Shown in pieces: positions 1 to 6,742 of a stretch of 13,816 nucleotides of DNA (position 1 is its first letter; the number at the start of each line of letters is the position of its first letter). Below the pieces are notes generated by a model, which made no database searches, had not been told where the DNA came from, and saw only the letters and a list, made by a program, of their open reading frames with translations. The stretch lies in NCBI GenBank assembly GCA_029557025.1, contig JAKPRU010000485.1:1-13816 (forward strand), written 5' to 3'. A program made the translations under genes and the position numbers. The stretch comes from Candidatus Omnitrophota bacterium. Its GTDB lineage: Bacteria > Hinthialibacterota > Hinthialibacteria > Hinthialibacterales > JAKPRU01.

Positions 1-1047
1 AATGACCCCGATCAGCCCTCCATCAAGAGCGCCTCTCAGGCTTGGGGATGGCTCGCAAAATATGTCTGGACCCGCGAGGTCTGGAGTCCGCCCGGATCAT
101 CGGACATGCTCGTTTATGTCCGTAAGGATTTGCTCAAAGAAGTCCCCGCGCCGAAAGTGGACGAGGGGTATTCCCAGGCTCCACAGACTCTTGTCCGGCT
201 TGCCGTATGGGGTTCAAAAGGAAGCGGCCCCGGCCAGTTCCAGATGCCGAAGGGTGTAACGATCTCACCCGATGGGCAGCTCCTTTATGTCCTGGACAGC
301 GGGAATTGCCGAATCCAGGTCCTGGATGCCAGCGGGAACTTCATGGCCCAGTGCGGCTCGGCGGGGAGCGGTCCGGGGCAGTTCAATCCGGACTACGGCG
401 GACCGTGCGGCGGGATTGCTCTCGGAGGCAATGGACATATCTTTGCCACGGATACCTGGGGAAACCGGATATTGATCTTCGGGCAAGATGCCAATCCGAT
501 TGACGCATGGACACAGGCAGGACCGGGAGGCACATACTTTGGTCCTCGTGGACTAGCTGTCGCCCCGGACGGCAAAGTGATTGTTGCCGATACCGGACAC
601 CATTGCCTGATTTTCTATGGTCCCGATGGAAAATATCTGAATACGGTCGGCTCGATGGGGGCCGGTCCCGGGCAATTCACCGAGCCGGTGGGGGTTGCCG
701 TGAGCGCCGATGGTGAAATCTATGTTGCGGATGTCGGCAATCTGCGCATCCAGGTATTGGGACCGGATGGCATGTTCCGTCGCCAATGGAACATTCTTGG
801 ATGGACTGAAGATCCCAATGCGCGTATCTGGGTCGAACCATACATCGCCCTCGGCCCCAATGGATCGGTATATGTCACCGATTCTATCAAAGGCATGATT
901 CATCGTTTCAACCAATCCGGTGGGAATGTCAGGCTGGGTGTTGTGGCAGGCGGATTCGGCGCGCCGAAAGGAATCGCCTGCGATAAGGAGGGCAATCTCT
1001 ATGTGGCGGATGCGGAACAGTGCCGGATCATCAAGACCCGGTTCTGA
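1..1047 (+). CDS. NHL-repeat beta-propeller protein, C-terminal part (5' end outside window)
   Basis: The frame is open from base 1, so the gene begins upstream; the ATG at 106 is an internal Met, with no Shine-Dalgarno site before it. About 348 residues are visible. The first ~45 residues (WTREVW, then LVYVRKDL) look like the end of a large Agl23/TIGR03663-type membrane glycosyltransferase-like protein; this is inferred from memory of that family. From about base 247 to the stop there are six NHL repeats, each of the form P-x-G-(I/V)-A...DG-x-(I/V)-Y-V-A-D-x-x-N-x-R-I-Q; G-P-G-Q-F precedes several of them. Six blades would make a complete propeller. NHL propellers usually bind proteins or glycans outside the cytoplasm; no catalytic residues are evident. 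The gene ends 73 bases before tRNA-Cys. The NHL call is secure; the identity of the N-terminal part is not. Confidence 0.85.
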   Translation, partial: NDPDQPSIKSASQAWGWLAKYVWTREVWSPPGSSDMLVYVRKDLLKEVPAPKVDEGYSQAPQTLVRLAVWGSKGSGPGQFQMPKGVTISPDGQLLYVLDSGNCRIQVLDASGNFMAQCGSAGSGPGQFNPDYGGPCGGIALGGNGHIFATDTWGNRILIFGQDANPIDAWTQAGPGGTYFGPRGLAVAPDGKVIVADTGHHCLIFYGPDGKYLNTVGSMGAGPGQFTEPVGVAVSADGEIYVADVGNLRIQVLGPDGMFRRQWNILGWTEDPNARIWVEPYIALGPNGSVYVTDSIKGMIHRFNQSGGNVRLGVVAGGFGAPKGIACDKEGNLYVADAEQCRIIKTRF

Positions 1048-1074
1048 TGTTGACTCTATGCGCGGCAATCGTAC

Positions 1075-1102
1075 TTGCAGGGCGATATCCTTTGCGATAA
1101 CT
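1075..1102 (+). promoter_or_regulatory. possible promoter for tRNA-Cys
   Basis: A TTGCAG hexamer at 1075-1080 is followed after 16 bases by GATAAC at 1097-1102, giving a predicted start about 10-12 bases before the mature tRNA. Both boxes match the sigma70 consensus only partly (3/6 and 4/6), so this is a weak call. Confidence 0.28.
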
Positions 1103-1120
1103 TAAAAGCAGACAGTTTCC

Positions 1121-1192
1121 GGCGGTGTAGCCAAGTGGTAAGGCAGAGGACTGCAAATCCTTTATCCACCGGTTCGAATCCGGTCGCCGCCT
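1121..1192 (+). tRNA. tRNA-Cys (anticodon GCA)
   Basis: The full cloverleaf can be folded by hand. The acceptor stem GGCGGTG (1121-1127) pairs with CGCCGCC (1185-1191) with one G-U. A short D arm follows with GGTAA in the loop. The anticodon stem 1146-1150/1158-1162 encloses the loop CTGCAAA, with anticodon GCA at 1153-1155. The T stem ACCGG/CCGGT (1168-1172/1180-1184) encloses TTCGAAT. The discriminator base is T1192; U73 is the hallmark identity base of tRNA-Cys. The 3' CCA is not encoded (next bases are TCT), so the CCA-adding enzyme must supply it. No clear terminator follows. Confidence 0.97.
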
Positions 1193-1255
1193 TCTTGTAC
1201 TATCTCTGCACCGGACTTTCTCGGAAGAAGGTTTTGAAATGAGAGGAAACGTCCG

Positions 1256-1651
1256 ATGAAATCAAAATCCCTGTTTCAACAAGGCACTGTTCTTGAGGAT
1301 AGCGACAAGCGGGATGCTCTTGTCAAAGAGCGATTCCGGTTGTGGTGGGAGCCGGACTTCTGAGGATACTATTATTGGCCCAGCGAGGCTCCGCGCACCT
1401 ATTCACTAGACGCGTATATCCAGGCGTTCGGATCTTTGGGATTCATGGAATGCGCAGATGATTCTCTGGAATCTGACCATAAGAGAATCACAATTTATGC
1501 CGTAGGATCTCGTCCAACTCACGCAGCGAAACAGCGGAGATCGGGATTCTGGAGCAGCAAGATCAGCAAAAGTGCGGATATCGAACAGATCCTGGAAGGA
1601 TTGGAAGGCTCCTTTTACGGACAGATTGCCATAGGACAACTTTCTTTGTGA
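1256..1651 (+). pseudogene. DUF7689-like protein, interrupted by an in-frame TGA
   Basis: An ATG at 1256 is preceded by AGGA at 1244-1247 (8-base spacing). It opens a frame of 35 codons ending ...WWEPDF, then TGA at 1361-1363. The same frame then continues without further stops to TGA at 1649-1651. The downstream half contains YYWP, YIQAFGSLGF, THAAKQ, WSSKIS and DIEQILEGLEGSFYG. This is the conserved pattern of small uncharacterised proteins I know as DUF7689. Family members normally have NCIAWA shortly before the WW(W/E)P motif; that is absent here, so the N-terminus also looks degraded or replaced. Joined length is 131 residues. It lies 63 bases after tRNA-Cys and converges with the hydrolase gene 11 bases away. 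Most likely a decaying gene; a sequencing error is the main alternative. Function is unknown for the family. Confidence 0.65.
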
Positions 1652-1662
1652 TGATAGATGCC

Positions 1663-2385
1663 TCACCCGTTTCCCCACTGAATAATTGACCGATTCATGG
1701 CCTCTTCGACCCAGATCTTCCCCCGCGACAGCGCCGGGCGACGATGACCGTGGAGAAGGATATCCACCGGCATTTGAGCAAGTTTCTTGAGGCTCTGAAC
1801 ATAGGCTTTCGGATTGAAGTCGATACTGCCGCTCCAGCCGGTGCTGCCGGATTCCGCCACCAGATCCCCTGTGACAAAGACCTTGCGACCTCGCCAGGGA
1901 AACACATACACCACGGACCCATCCGCGTGGCCCGGCGTATGAAAAATCTCCACAGCAAAATCGCCCAAGGAAAACGAATCCTCATCCTGAAATTCGATAT
2001 CAACCTCCGATGGGGCCGGGGGACGATGATACAGGTACGGGCAGGTGCGTGCATCTCCCGCCCGGACCGCCTCCGCGCAAATCCGATGCGCCGCAATCTT
2101 AATGCCTTTCTCACGGAATCGGGCGGCTCCGGCGGCATGATCGTAATGCGGATGCGTGAGAAAACAGTGGCTGATCCGCCCGGGATCGAGTCCCCATGCC
2201 CGCATGTTCTCGAAAATCTGCTGCCGGGATGCCCCGTTCCCACAATCAAACAAAACGATCTCCTCCCCCAGGTCCACCGCAAACACGTTCGAATCCACAT
2301 ACTCGCAATGCGGGCTGAACCAATCCGTATAGGTCAGAAAACAGTCCTGACTGCCCACAAGGTATATCCCAGGAATGATCTGCAT
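1663..2385 (-). CDS. MBL-fold metallo-hydrolase
   Basis: A 240-residue metallo-beta-lactamase-fold enzyme of the glyoxalase II-like type. Every expected metal ligand is present: H78-x-H80-x-D82-H83 (THPHYDH), H153 in HTPGH, D174 in TGD and H214 in LLHGH. This predicts a working dinuclear metal site. The length fits a single catalytic domain. There is no signal peptide, so it should be cytoplasmic. The start ATG at 2385 is preceded by GGGAGG with about 6 bases of spacing. The gene is divergent from the DUF362 gene at 2585 and shares its 199-base upstream region. Hydrolysis of a thioester, lactone or phosphoester is typical of the family, but the substrate cannot be told from the sequence. Confidence 0.9.
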   Translation of the reverse strand: MQIIPGIYLVGSQDCFLTYTDWFSPHCEYVDSNVFAVDLGEEIVLFDCGNGASRQQIFENMRAWGLDPGRISHCFLTHPHYDHAAGAARFREKGIKIAAHRICAEAVRAGDARTCPYLYHRPPAPSEVDIEFQDEDSFSLGDFAVEIFHTPGHADGSVVYVFPWRGRKVFVTGDLVAESGSTGWSGSIDFNPKAYVQSLKKLAQMPVDILLHGHRRPALSRGKIWVEEAMNRSIIQWGNG

Positions 2386-2543
2386 AACACGCCTCCCGAA
2401 GTCTGATTAATTCCCGAAAGAATCCGTCACTATTTTCCTGATGATTTCTTTTTTTTTGAAGGAATGGGCAAACCGAACAGCAAACGAACGAAACCATTCC
2501 GTCCATCCCTGTTCGTGGATACTATGTGGGATAAACTGAAATT

Positions 2544-2568
2544 GGAGACGGTTCTTTTTTGCGTCTCT
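2544..2568 (+). promoter_or_regulatory. hairpin in the leader of the DUF362 gene
   Basis: GAGACG at 2545-2550 and CGTCTC at 2562-2567 form a perfect 6-bp inverted repeat around an 11-base T-rich loop; a G-U pair can extend it. It ends five bases before the Shine-Dalgarno AAGGA (2573-2577), so it could affect translation or serve as an operator. No protein or ligand can be named. Confidence 0.4.
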
Positions 2569-2584
2569 ACGAAGGAACTTGACG

Positions 2585-3871
2585 ATGTCCCGATCCGTTG
2601 TGGCTGTCCTGAAAACCTCCCCGGCTACTGTCCTGGCAGACTATCATCACCTGATGAACCTGGCGGGATACCAGGATGTTATTGCCAAAGACACGGAAAC
2701 GGCCCTGAAAATCAATATCAGCTGGCATTTCTTCTTTCCCGCCAGTTCCACCACGCCCTGGCAGCTCGAAGGTGTCATCCGGGCCATGAAAAAGGACGGG
2801 TATGACCCGAACCGGATTCACGGCTGCCACAACCGGACCGTGGTGATCGATGCTCACCTCGGCGAACGCGAAAACAAGCAGCTCCAAGTCGTCGAAAAAC
2901 ACGGCCTGCGGAATGTCCATCTCTATGAGGGAGAAGAATGGATCGATATCCGCGATGCAGTCGGCGATCTCACAAAGAAATTCCTCTGTCTCAATGAGGT
3001 CTATCCAAACGGGTTCTCCATTCCGAAACGGTTCCTCGGCGAAAACATCCTTCATCTGCCGACCATCAAGACACATGTTTTCACCACCACGACCGGCGCG
3101 ATGAAAAATGCTTTCGGGGGGCTTTTGAATGAGCGTCGGCACTGGACCCACCCGGTGATCCATGAAACCCTGGTGGACCTGCTGATGATTCAGAAGAAGA
3201 TCCATCGAGGTGTGTTTGCCGTGATGGATGGCACATTCGCGGGGGACGGGCCGGGGCCGCGTTGTATGACTCCGCATGTTAAGAATGTGATTCTCGCCTC
3301 GGCGGACCAGGTGGCCATTGACGCCGTTGCAGCGAAAATGATGGGCTTTGACCCGTTGCGCGACCTGAAATATGTGAGGCTCGCGCATGAAATGGGCCTG
3401 GGTTGCGGCGATCCGCGTGAAATCGAGATCGTCGGCGACCCGCAGGCGGCACAGGAAAACTGGCACTTCGACGGCCCGTTCAAAAAAATGACTTTCGCCG
3501 CGAAAATGCAACATAAAATCTATTGGGGCAAACTGAAAACAGCCGTCGAATGGTCATTGAAAACCTGGCTGGCTCCCTGGGCATATATCGCCAGTGTGCT
3601 GTATCACGACCTGTACTGGTATCCGAAGAATGCGGATCGGCAGGTCCCGAATGTGTTGAACAGCGACTGGGCGCGCCTGTTCCACAACTGGGAGAATGTG
3701 GAACCGGATGAAAACGGCTGGAAGGATGTCGGTCAGGAAACACCGACAGGTGTGGTGAAAGGAACCGGCCGACATCTCTGGCAAGGCACAAAAGTCCTTG
3801 GTACCTGCATCTGCGAAGCCCCGGAATTCGCTGCACGCAAACGACACAAGACTCAGCCTCACGCAGAATAG
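2585..3871 (+). CDS. DUF362 domain-containing protein (cytoplasmic form)
   Basis: This 428-residue protein carries the DUF362 signature. Residues 158-180 hold the conserved P-x-x-KTH...TGA-x-KNAFGG block, 215-226 hold DGTFAGDGPGPR, 241-257 hold DQVAIDAVAAKMMGFDP, and 271-285 hold GLGCGDPREIEIVGD. After the domain comes a C-terminal extension of about 130 residues with an aromatic, tryptophan-rich patch (LAPWAYIASVLYHDLYWYP). No ferredoxin-type cysteine clusters are visible, and there is no signal peptide. The chosen start is ATG 2585, because AAGGA lies 7 bases upstream; the in-frame TTG at 2579 is too close to that site. DUF362 has no settled biochemical role. The gene is divergent from the MBL-fold hydrolase, and a second, Tat-targeted DUF362 gene lies downstream on the other strand. 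Confidence 0.88.
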   Translation: MSRSVVAVLKTSPATVLADYHHLMNLAGYQDVIAKDTETALKINISWHFFFPASSTTPWQLEGVIRAMKKDGYDPNRIHGCHNRTVVIDAHLGERENKQLQVVEKHGLRNVHLYEGEEWIDIRDAVGDLTKKFLCLNEVYPNGFSIPKRFLGENILHLPTIKTHVFTTTTGAMKNAFGGLLNERRHWTHPVIHETLVDLLMIQKKIHRGVFAVMDGTFAGDGPGPRCMTPHVKNVILASADQVAIDAVAAKMMGFDPLRDLKYVRLAHEMGLGCGDPREIEIVGDPQAAQENWHFDGPFKKMTFAAKMQHKIYWGKLKTAVEWSLKTWLAPWAYIASVLYHDLYWYPKNADRQVPNVLNSDWARLFHNWENVEPDENGWKDVGQETPTGVVKGTGRHLWQGTKVLGTCICEAPEFAARKRHKTQPHAE

Positions 3872-3886
3872 AATCCTGTAACCGGT

Positions 3887-3905
3887 CACGGACTACAGGT
3901 CCGTG
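3887..3905 (+). repeat. perfect hairpin downstream of the DUF362 gene
   Basis: CACGGAC (3887-3893) and GTCCGTG (3899-3905) form a 7-bp stem with a TACAG loop, 15 bases after the stop codon. No T-tract follows, so an intrinsic terminator is only possible. GGTCACGG at 3884-3891 can pair instead with CCGTGACC at 3932-3939, giving a competing fold. Confidence 0.45.
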
Positions 3906-3939
3906 CCGAACTCCCTGCACACACCGCAAGCCCGTGACC

Positions 3940-4010
3940 CGTCATTCCGGCGAAAGCTGTCAGGCCATAGCCGAGCCTGCCGTCATTCCGGCGAAAGCCG
4001 CAATCCAGGC
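3940..4010. repeat. two copies of an 18-bp palindromic-type repeat
   Basis: CGTCATTCCGGCGAAAGC occurs exactly at 3940-3957 and at 3981-3998, 41 bases apart. The second copy continues into CGCAATCCAGGCC, so ATTCCGGC/GCCGCAAT makes an imperfect hairpin with one mismatch. This resembles the CGTCATTCCGGCGAAAGCCG-type element dispersed between genes in many bacterial genomes. Both copies lie between two convergent DUF362 genes. Apart from these repeats and the hairpin before them, nothing else stands out in 3872-4140. Confidence 0.75.
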
Positions 4011-4140
4011 CTTTTCATCCAGGCAGCCGATTGTTGATATCCACCGGTCTTCTTCTGTGTAATCCGTGTTCAGTCTACGTATTCGGTGATTCATTCATCG
4101 AATAGGAATCCACAAAACGCGGACCAATCCACCCTGTTCC

Positions 4141-5205
4141 TTACCCCTGCATCGGCTTCAGCCAGTTCAACTGTTTCTCGACATTATCGTGCAACCGATA
4201 GGTCTTGACGTGATCGGCAACGGTTTCCCCGATCACATCGATCCGACTGAAATCCCCCACTCCCATCCCCGCCTCGGTGCAATAATTCAAATACCCCATC
4301 TTGGCGAAGTCGATTCCCATGAGCTCAATGCCGACACGATCCACCGCCAGCCAGTCCATTCCAACCAGCGCCACACGGTGATCGACCGGATCCCCGCTGC
4401 TGGGACCGTTACCCTCCATGCCCTGGAATCCATCCACAATCGCCAAATCCGGGCGAAGGCGGGGTGCAAGCGCAAACAGGTTGTAATTCACCCCGCGCGA
4501 ACTGCCGCCGTGCGTAATGATTTTGTCGCTTCGGATTCCGGAACTCGGGTCTATTCCCCAGTGGAATCCTTCATCCTTGATGGGTGCGCCGAACACGATG
4601 TTCTTAAGTGACAGCGTGGCGATTACCCGGTCATGCGTTTTCATCACTGCCGGGGAAATGATGAAATTGTCCCGGTTCAGCAACAGGCTCGAAAGCCGTG
4701 TCGCGTGCGGGTGGAAATCCTCATCGCTGATCACGTAAAGAACCTCGTACGGTTCTTTGTCGATATCCAGGAATTCAATATCGTATTTCTTCGCCAGTTT
4801 CATATAGCCGAGTGCCTCATACCCCTCGAATGCCGATCCGGCGCTGGGGGATTCCGCGATCGTAACACGATTCTTCCCGATGGATTTCAGGAACTCCAGA
4901 ATGGCTTCCAGAGTGTCTACATGAGTGCAAGCCAACGGATTGTTAAATGAAACATTGTTCGGTTTAAGGACTATCCGTCGGTTGCCGATGCCTTGCCGGA
5001 TATCCTCTTTAAAAACCTGCAATCCGTCGAATATATTCGCCGCGCGGTCGTCTCCGGCAGTAAGCGAAACGCGACCCATTACCTTTGTATCCGCGGATTT
5101 CGCAGCGATCCTGCATGGAAAATAGCCTCCAGCCGCGATCCCGGCGCCTGCCAGGAGCGTGGTTTTGAGAAAACTGCGTCGGGAAGATTGTCGGAGATCC
5201 GTCAT
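4141..5205 (-). CDS. Tat-exported DUF362 domain-containing protein
   Basis: A 354-residue protein beginning with a twin-arginine signal: S8-R9-R10-S11-F12-L13-K14, then a hydrophobic stretch to about residue 29. Export in folded form, often with a cofactor, is therefore expected. The DUF362 signature follows: KPNN at 81-84, VMKTH at 187-191 with SLKNIVFGAP at 199-208, then DLAIVDGFQGMEGNGP at 253-268, and a C-terminal GMGVGDFSRIDVIG block. No CxxCxxC clusters are seen. Start ATG 5205 has AAAGGA upstream with 7 bases of spacing. It lies 133 bases downstream of the Gfo/Idh/MocA gene on the same strand, so the two may be co-transcribed. It is only distantly similar to the other DUF362 protein here, sharing the motif order but little else. 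Function unknown. Confidence 0.88.
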   Translation of the reverse strand: MTDLRQSSRRSFLKTTLLAGAGIAAGGYFPCRIAAKSADTKVMGRVSLTAGDDRAANIFDGLQVFKEDIRQGIGNRRIVLKPNNVSFNNPLACTHVDTLEAILEFLKSIGKNRVTIAESPSAGSAFEGYEALGYMKLAKKYDIEFLDIDKEPYEVLYVISDEDFHPHATRLSSLLLNRDNFIISPAVMKTHDRVIATLSLKNIVFGAPIKDEGFHWGIDPSSGIRSDKIITHGGSSRGVNYNLFALAPRLRPDLAIVDGFQGMEGNGPSSGDPVDHRVALVGMDWLAVDRVGIELMGIDFAKMGYLNYCTEAGMGVGDFSRIDVIGETVADHVKTYRLHDNVEKQLNWLKPMQG

Positions 5206-5251
5206 GATTCTGTCCTTTCTTTGCGGGATTGTCTGAACTTTGATTCACTTG

Positions 5252-5257
5252 ATTATA
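5252..5257 (-). promoter_or_regulatory. possible -10 box for the Tat-DUF362 gene
   Basis: TATAAT on the minus strand (5257 to 5252) lies 46 bases before the ATG, but no recognisable -35 hexamer sits 16-18 bases further upstream. It could permit transcription of the DUF362 gene independently of the Gfo/Idh/MocA gene. Confidence 0.28.
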
Positions 5258-5338
5258 GGATTACCGTGATTTTTTTTCCTTCATCATGCTCATCCTTTAA
5301 TCCTGCCGATCATGGTTCGGACATTTGTACAGTTTACC

Positions 5339-6427
5339 TCACAACTCGATCACCTTCCTGCTGTCCGCTGCCTCACGCGCCTTGATGCACACACGGGTAA
5401 CATGAACGGCCTCGCCGGGACGAATAATATGTTCCCCCTTGCCGCGCAACTCCGCCACGAAATTGACAAAGAAGTTTTCTTCCTGCGGAAGGTCCAAATC
5501 GCGAGGTCCCTGATCCCCGGCAATTAGCTCCACCCGCTTCCCGAAGTCCTTGATTTCAATCACGCCGTCGGAACCGGCGATGCGCAGACGGTCGTCCCCA
5601 TGCGTAGGCGCTTTGGGCGGGCGGAGAAAATCCAAATGAATATCCGCGGTTCCCCCGTTGGCAAATCGGAACACCATGGCGCCGTGGTCCTCGCAGCCGG
5701 GGTAATCCGGGTGAGCGATATTGCCCTGCGTTCCCATCACGAGCGTATACTCCAGCCCTGTTGTGAACCGGACATAATCAACGGCGTGAATCCCCACCCA
5801 CAGGAATGAACTGCCGTAGGTTTCACGACGTTTGTAGAAATCGGGTCGATTCGAACCCCAGCGATAGGATTTCTGCGCCGAGGCCAGAATGGGTTCGCCG
5901 ATGGCACCCTCCGCAACCGCCTGCCGGATACGACGATATGGCGGCAGAAGACGCATGGCAAGAAGAGTAGTGAATCGAATGCCGCTTTCCTTTACAACCT
6001 GCTCCAGGGCATTCAGGTCCTCCATTGTGGTCGCAACCGGTTTCTCGGAGATCACATGAATCCCCTTCTTCGCGGCGGCCATGGAGGCCCCTGCATTCTG
6101 ATGGTACGGCAGGCACACCACCGCAATATCGAGTTCTGCCTTCTCCAGCATCTCATCATAGTGGTCGAAAATGCGGGTTTCCGATGTAAAAGCCGGCCAG
6201 GATTTCACCCCGGAAACATCTTCATCCGGTGTCGCTTTGGCGTAAGCCGCAAGACAGGCCCCTTTTACAAGGGGGATTCCATCCAACACGTATCCGACGT
6301 GGCCTTCCCTGCCGATCATTCCGATCCGAAGGATTCCCGATTCGTTCATAGCCACCTCCGCTTCAATATGTCGGGCAAGCGCGGGTCCACCTGCGCCCAT
6401 CGTCGCCAGGAATTGCCGTCGATCCAT
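5339..6427 (-). CDS. Gfo/Idh/MocA family oxidoreductase with Tat-like N-terminus
   Basis: A 362-residue NAD(P)-dependent sugar or cyclitol oxidoreductase. The N-terminal Rossmann domain shows RIGMIGREG at 34-42. The family's E-K-P motif is at 128-130 (catalytic-type K129), and GIHAVDYVRF at 212-221 supplies the usual H214 and D217. The C-terminal half is the alpha/beta substrate domain. The first residues are MDRRQFLATMGAGGPALA, a short twin-arginine-type signal, as in the exported glucose-fructose oxidoreductase group. ATG 6427 has GGAGG with 7-base spacing. A second in-frame ATG at 6349 (residue 27) has its own GGAGG 5 bases upstream and would make a cytosolic enzyme without the signal. The substrate is unknown. 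The gene is divergent from rpoD and precedes the Tat-DUF362 gene. Confidence 0.9.
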   Translation of the reverse strand: MDRRQFLATMGAGGPALARHIEAEVAMNESGILRIGMIGREGHVGYVLDGIPLVKGACLAAYAKATPDEDVSGVKSWPAFTSETRIFDHYDEMLEKAELDIAVVCLPYHQNAGASMAAAKKGIHVISEKPVATTMEDLNALEQVVKESGIRFTTLLAMRLLPPYRRIRQAVAEGAIGEPILASAQKSYRWGSNRPDFYKRRETYGSSFLWVGIHAVDYVRFTTGLEYTLVMGTQGNIAHPDYPGCEDHGAMVFRFANGGTADIHLDFLRPPKAPTHGDDRLRIAGSDGVIEIKDFGKRVELIAGDQGPRDLDLPQEENFFVNFVAELRGKGEHIIRPGEAVHVTRVCIKAREAADSRKVIEL

Positions 6428-6579
6428 CCAAGGACCTCCATCTCAATCCGGTATACGGAAATCGTACCACACTGCTCCTTCCGGGCCACCGTGCCCGCCT
6501 TGGAAAAATCGATCTGTTGTCCGATTCTGTCCTCTTCAGGGGCAATGGATACGGATGAAAAATTTTTGTTGTTTGGGGC

Positions 6580-6608
6580 TTGTACGGCTCTTGGCAGACT
6601 CCTATAAT
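6580..6608 (+). promoter_or_regulatory. sigma70-type promoter of rpoD
   Basis: TTGTAC at 6580-6585, a 17-base spacer, and a perfect TATAAT at 6603-6608. The predicted start is near 6615, leaving a leader of about 128 bases before the rpoD start codon. Confidence 0.6.
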
Positions 6609-6610
6609 TG

Positions 6611-6627
6611 GAGCTTTGGTCAAGCTC
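6611..6627 (+). promoter_or_regulatory. inverted repeat at the predicted rpoD transcription start
   Basis: GAGCTT (6611-6616) and AAGCTC (6622-6627) are perfect inverted copies around TGGTC. They begin two bases after the -10 box and overlap the predicted start site. This could be an operator or a hairpin at the 5' end of the mRNA; no regulator can be named. Confidence 0.4.
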
Positions 6628-6742
6628 TGCAAGTTGGAGTCATATCACCTGTGCCGAGTTCTGTCCGATTCGTTTCCATCATCCCCCTGTCCGTTTTATC
6701 GTACGGAACGATTCCGTTTTTCATCATCGGTCGAGGTGCATA

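Larger units (their letters stand above)
6428..6742. other. divergent intergenic region between the Gfo/Idh/MocA gene and rpoD
   Basis: 315 bases without a convincing gene. It holds the rpoD promoter, a palindrome at its predicted start point, and a leader of about 128 bases before the rpoD ATG. The rpoD frame is open back to about 6608, but the extra codons overlap the promoter and have no ribosome binding site. No matching promoter could be recognised for the minus-strand gene. dnaG, which often precedes rpoD, is absent. Confidence 0.6.

Noticed and set aside
1361..1363. The in-frame TGA as a selenocysteine codon
   Set aside because: No convincing SECIS-type stem-loop lies just downstream, the family has no expected Cys here, and other genes in the window use TGA as a normal stop.
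2567..3514. 315-codon open frame on the minus strand inside the first DUF362 gene
   Set aside because: Antisense to the conserved KTH...KN core; composition is that of a shadow frame.
3940..3998. The two 18-bp direct repeats as a CRISPR array
   Set aside because: Only two copies, a 23-base gap, no cas genes, and the unit resembles a known type of dispersed intergenic repeat.
5261..5287. 8-residue mini-ORF on the minus strand with AGGA upstream, as a leader peptide
   Set aside because: It lies before the possible -10 box of the DUF362 gene, codes for no regulatory-type run of residues, and could easily arise by chance.
6608..6742. Longer N-terminus for RpoD
   Set aside because: The added codons overlap the TATAAT box and have no ribosome site, while ATG 6743 has GAGG at the right distance and begins a normal region 1.1.
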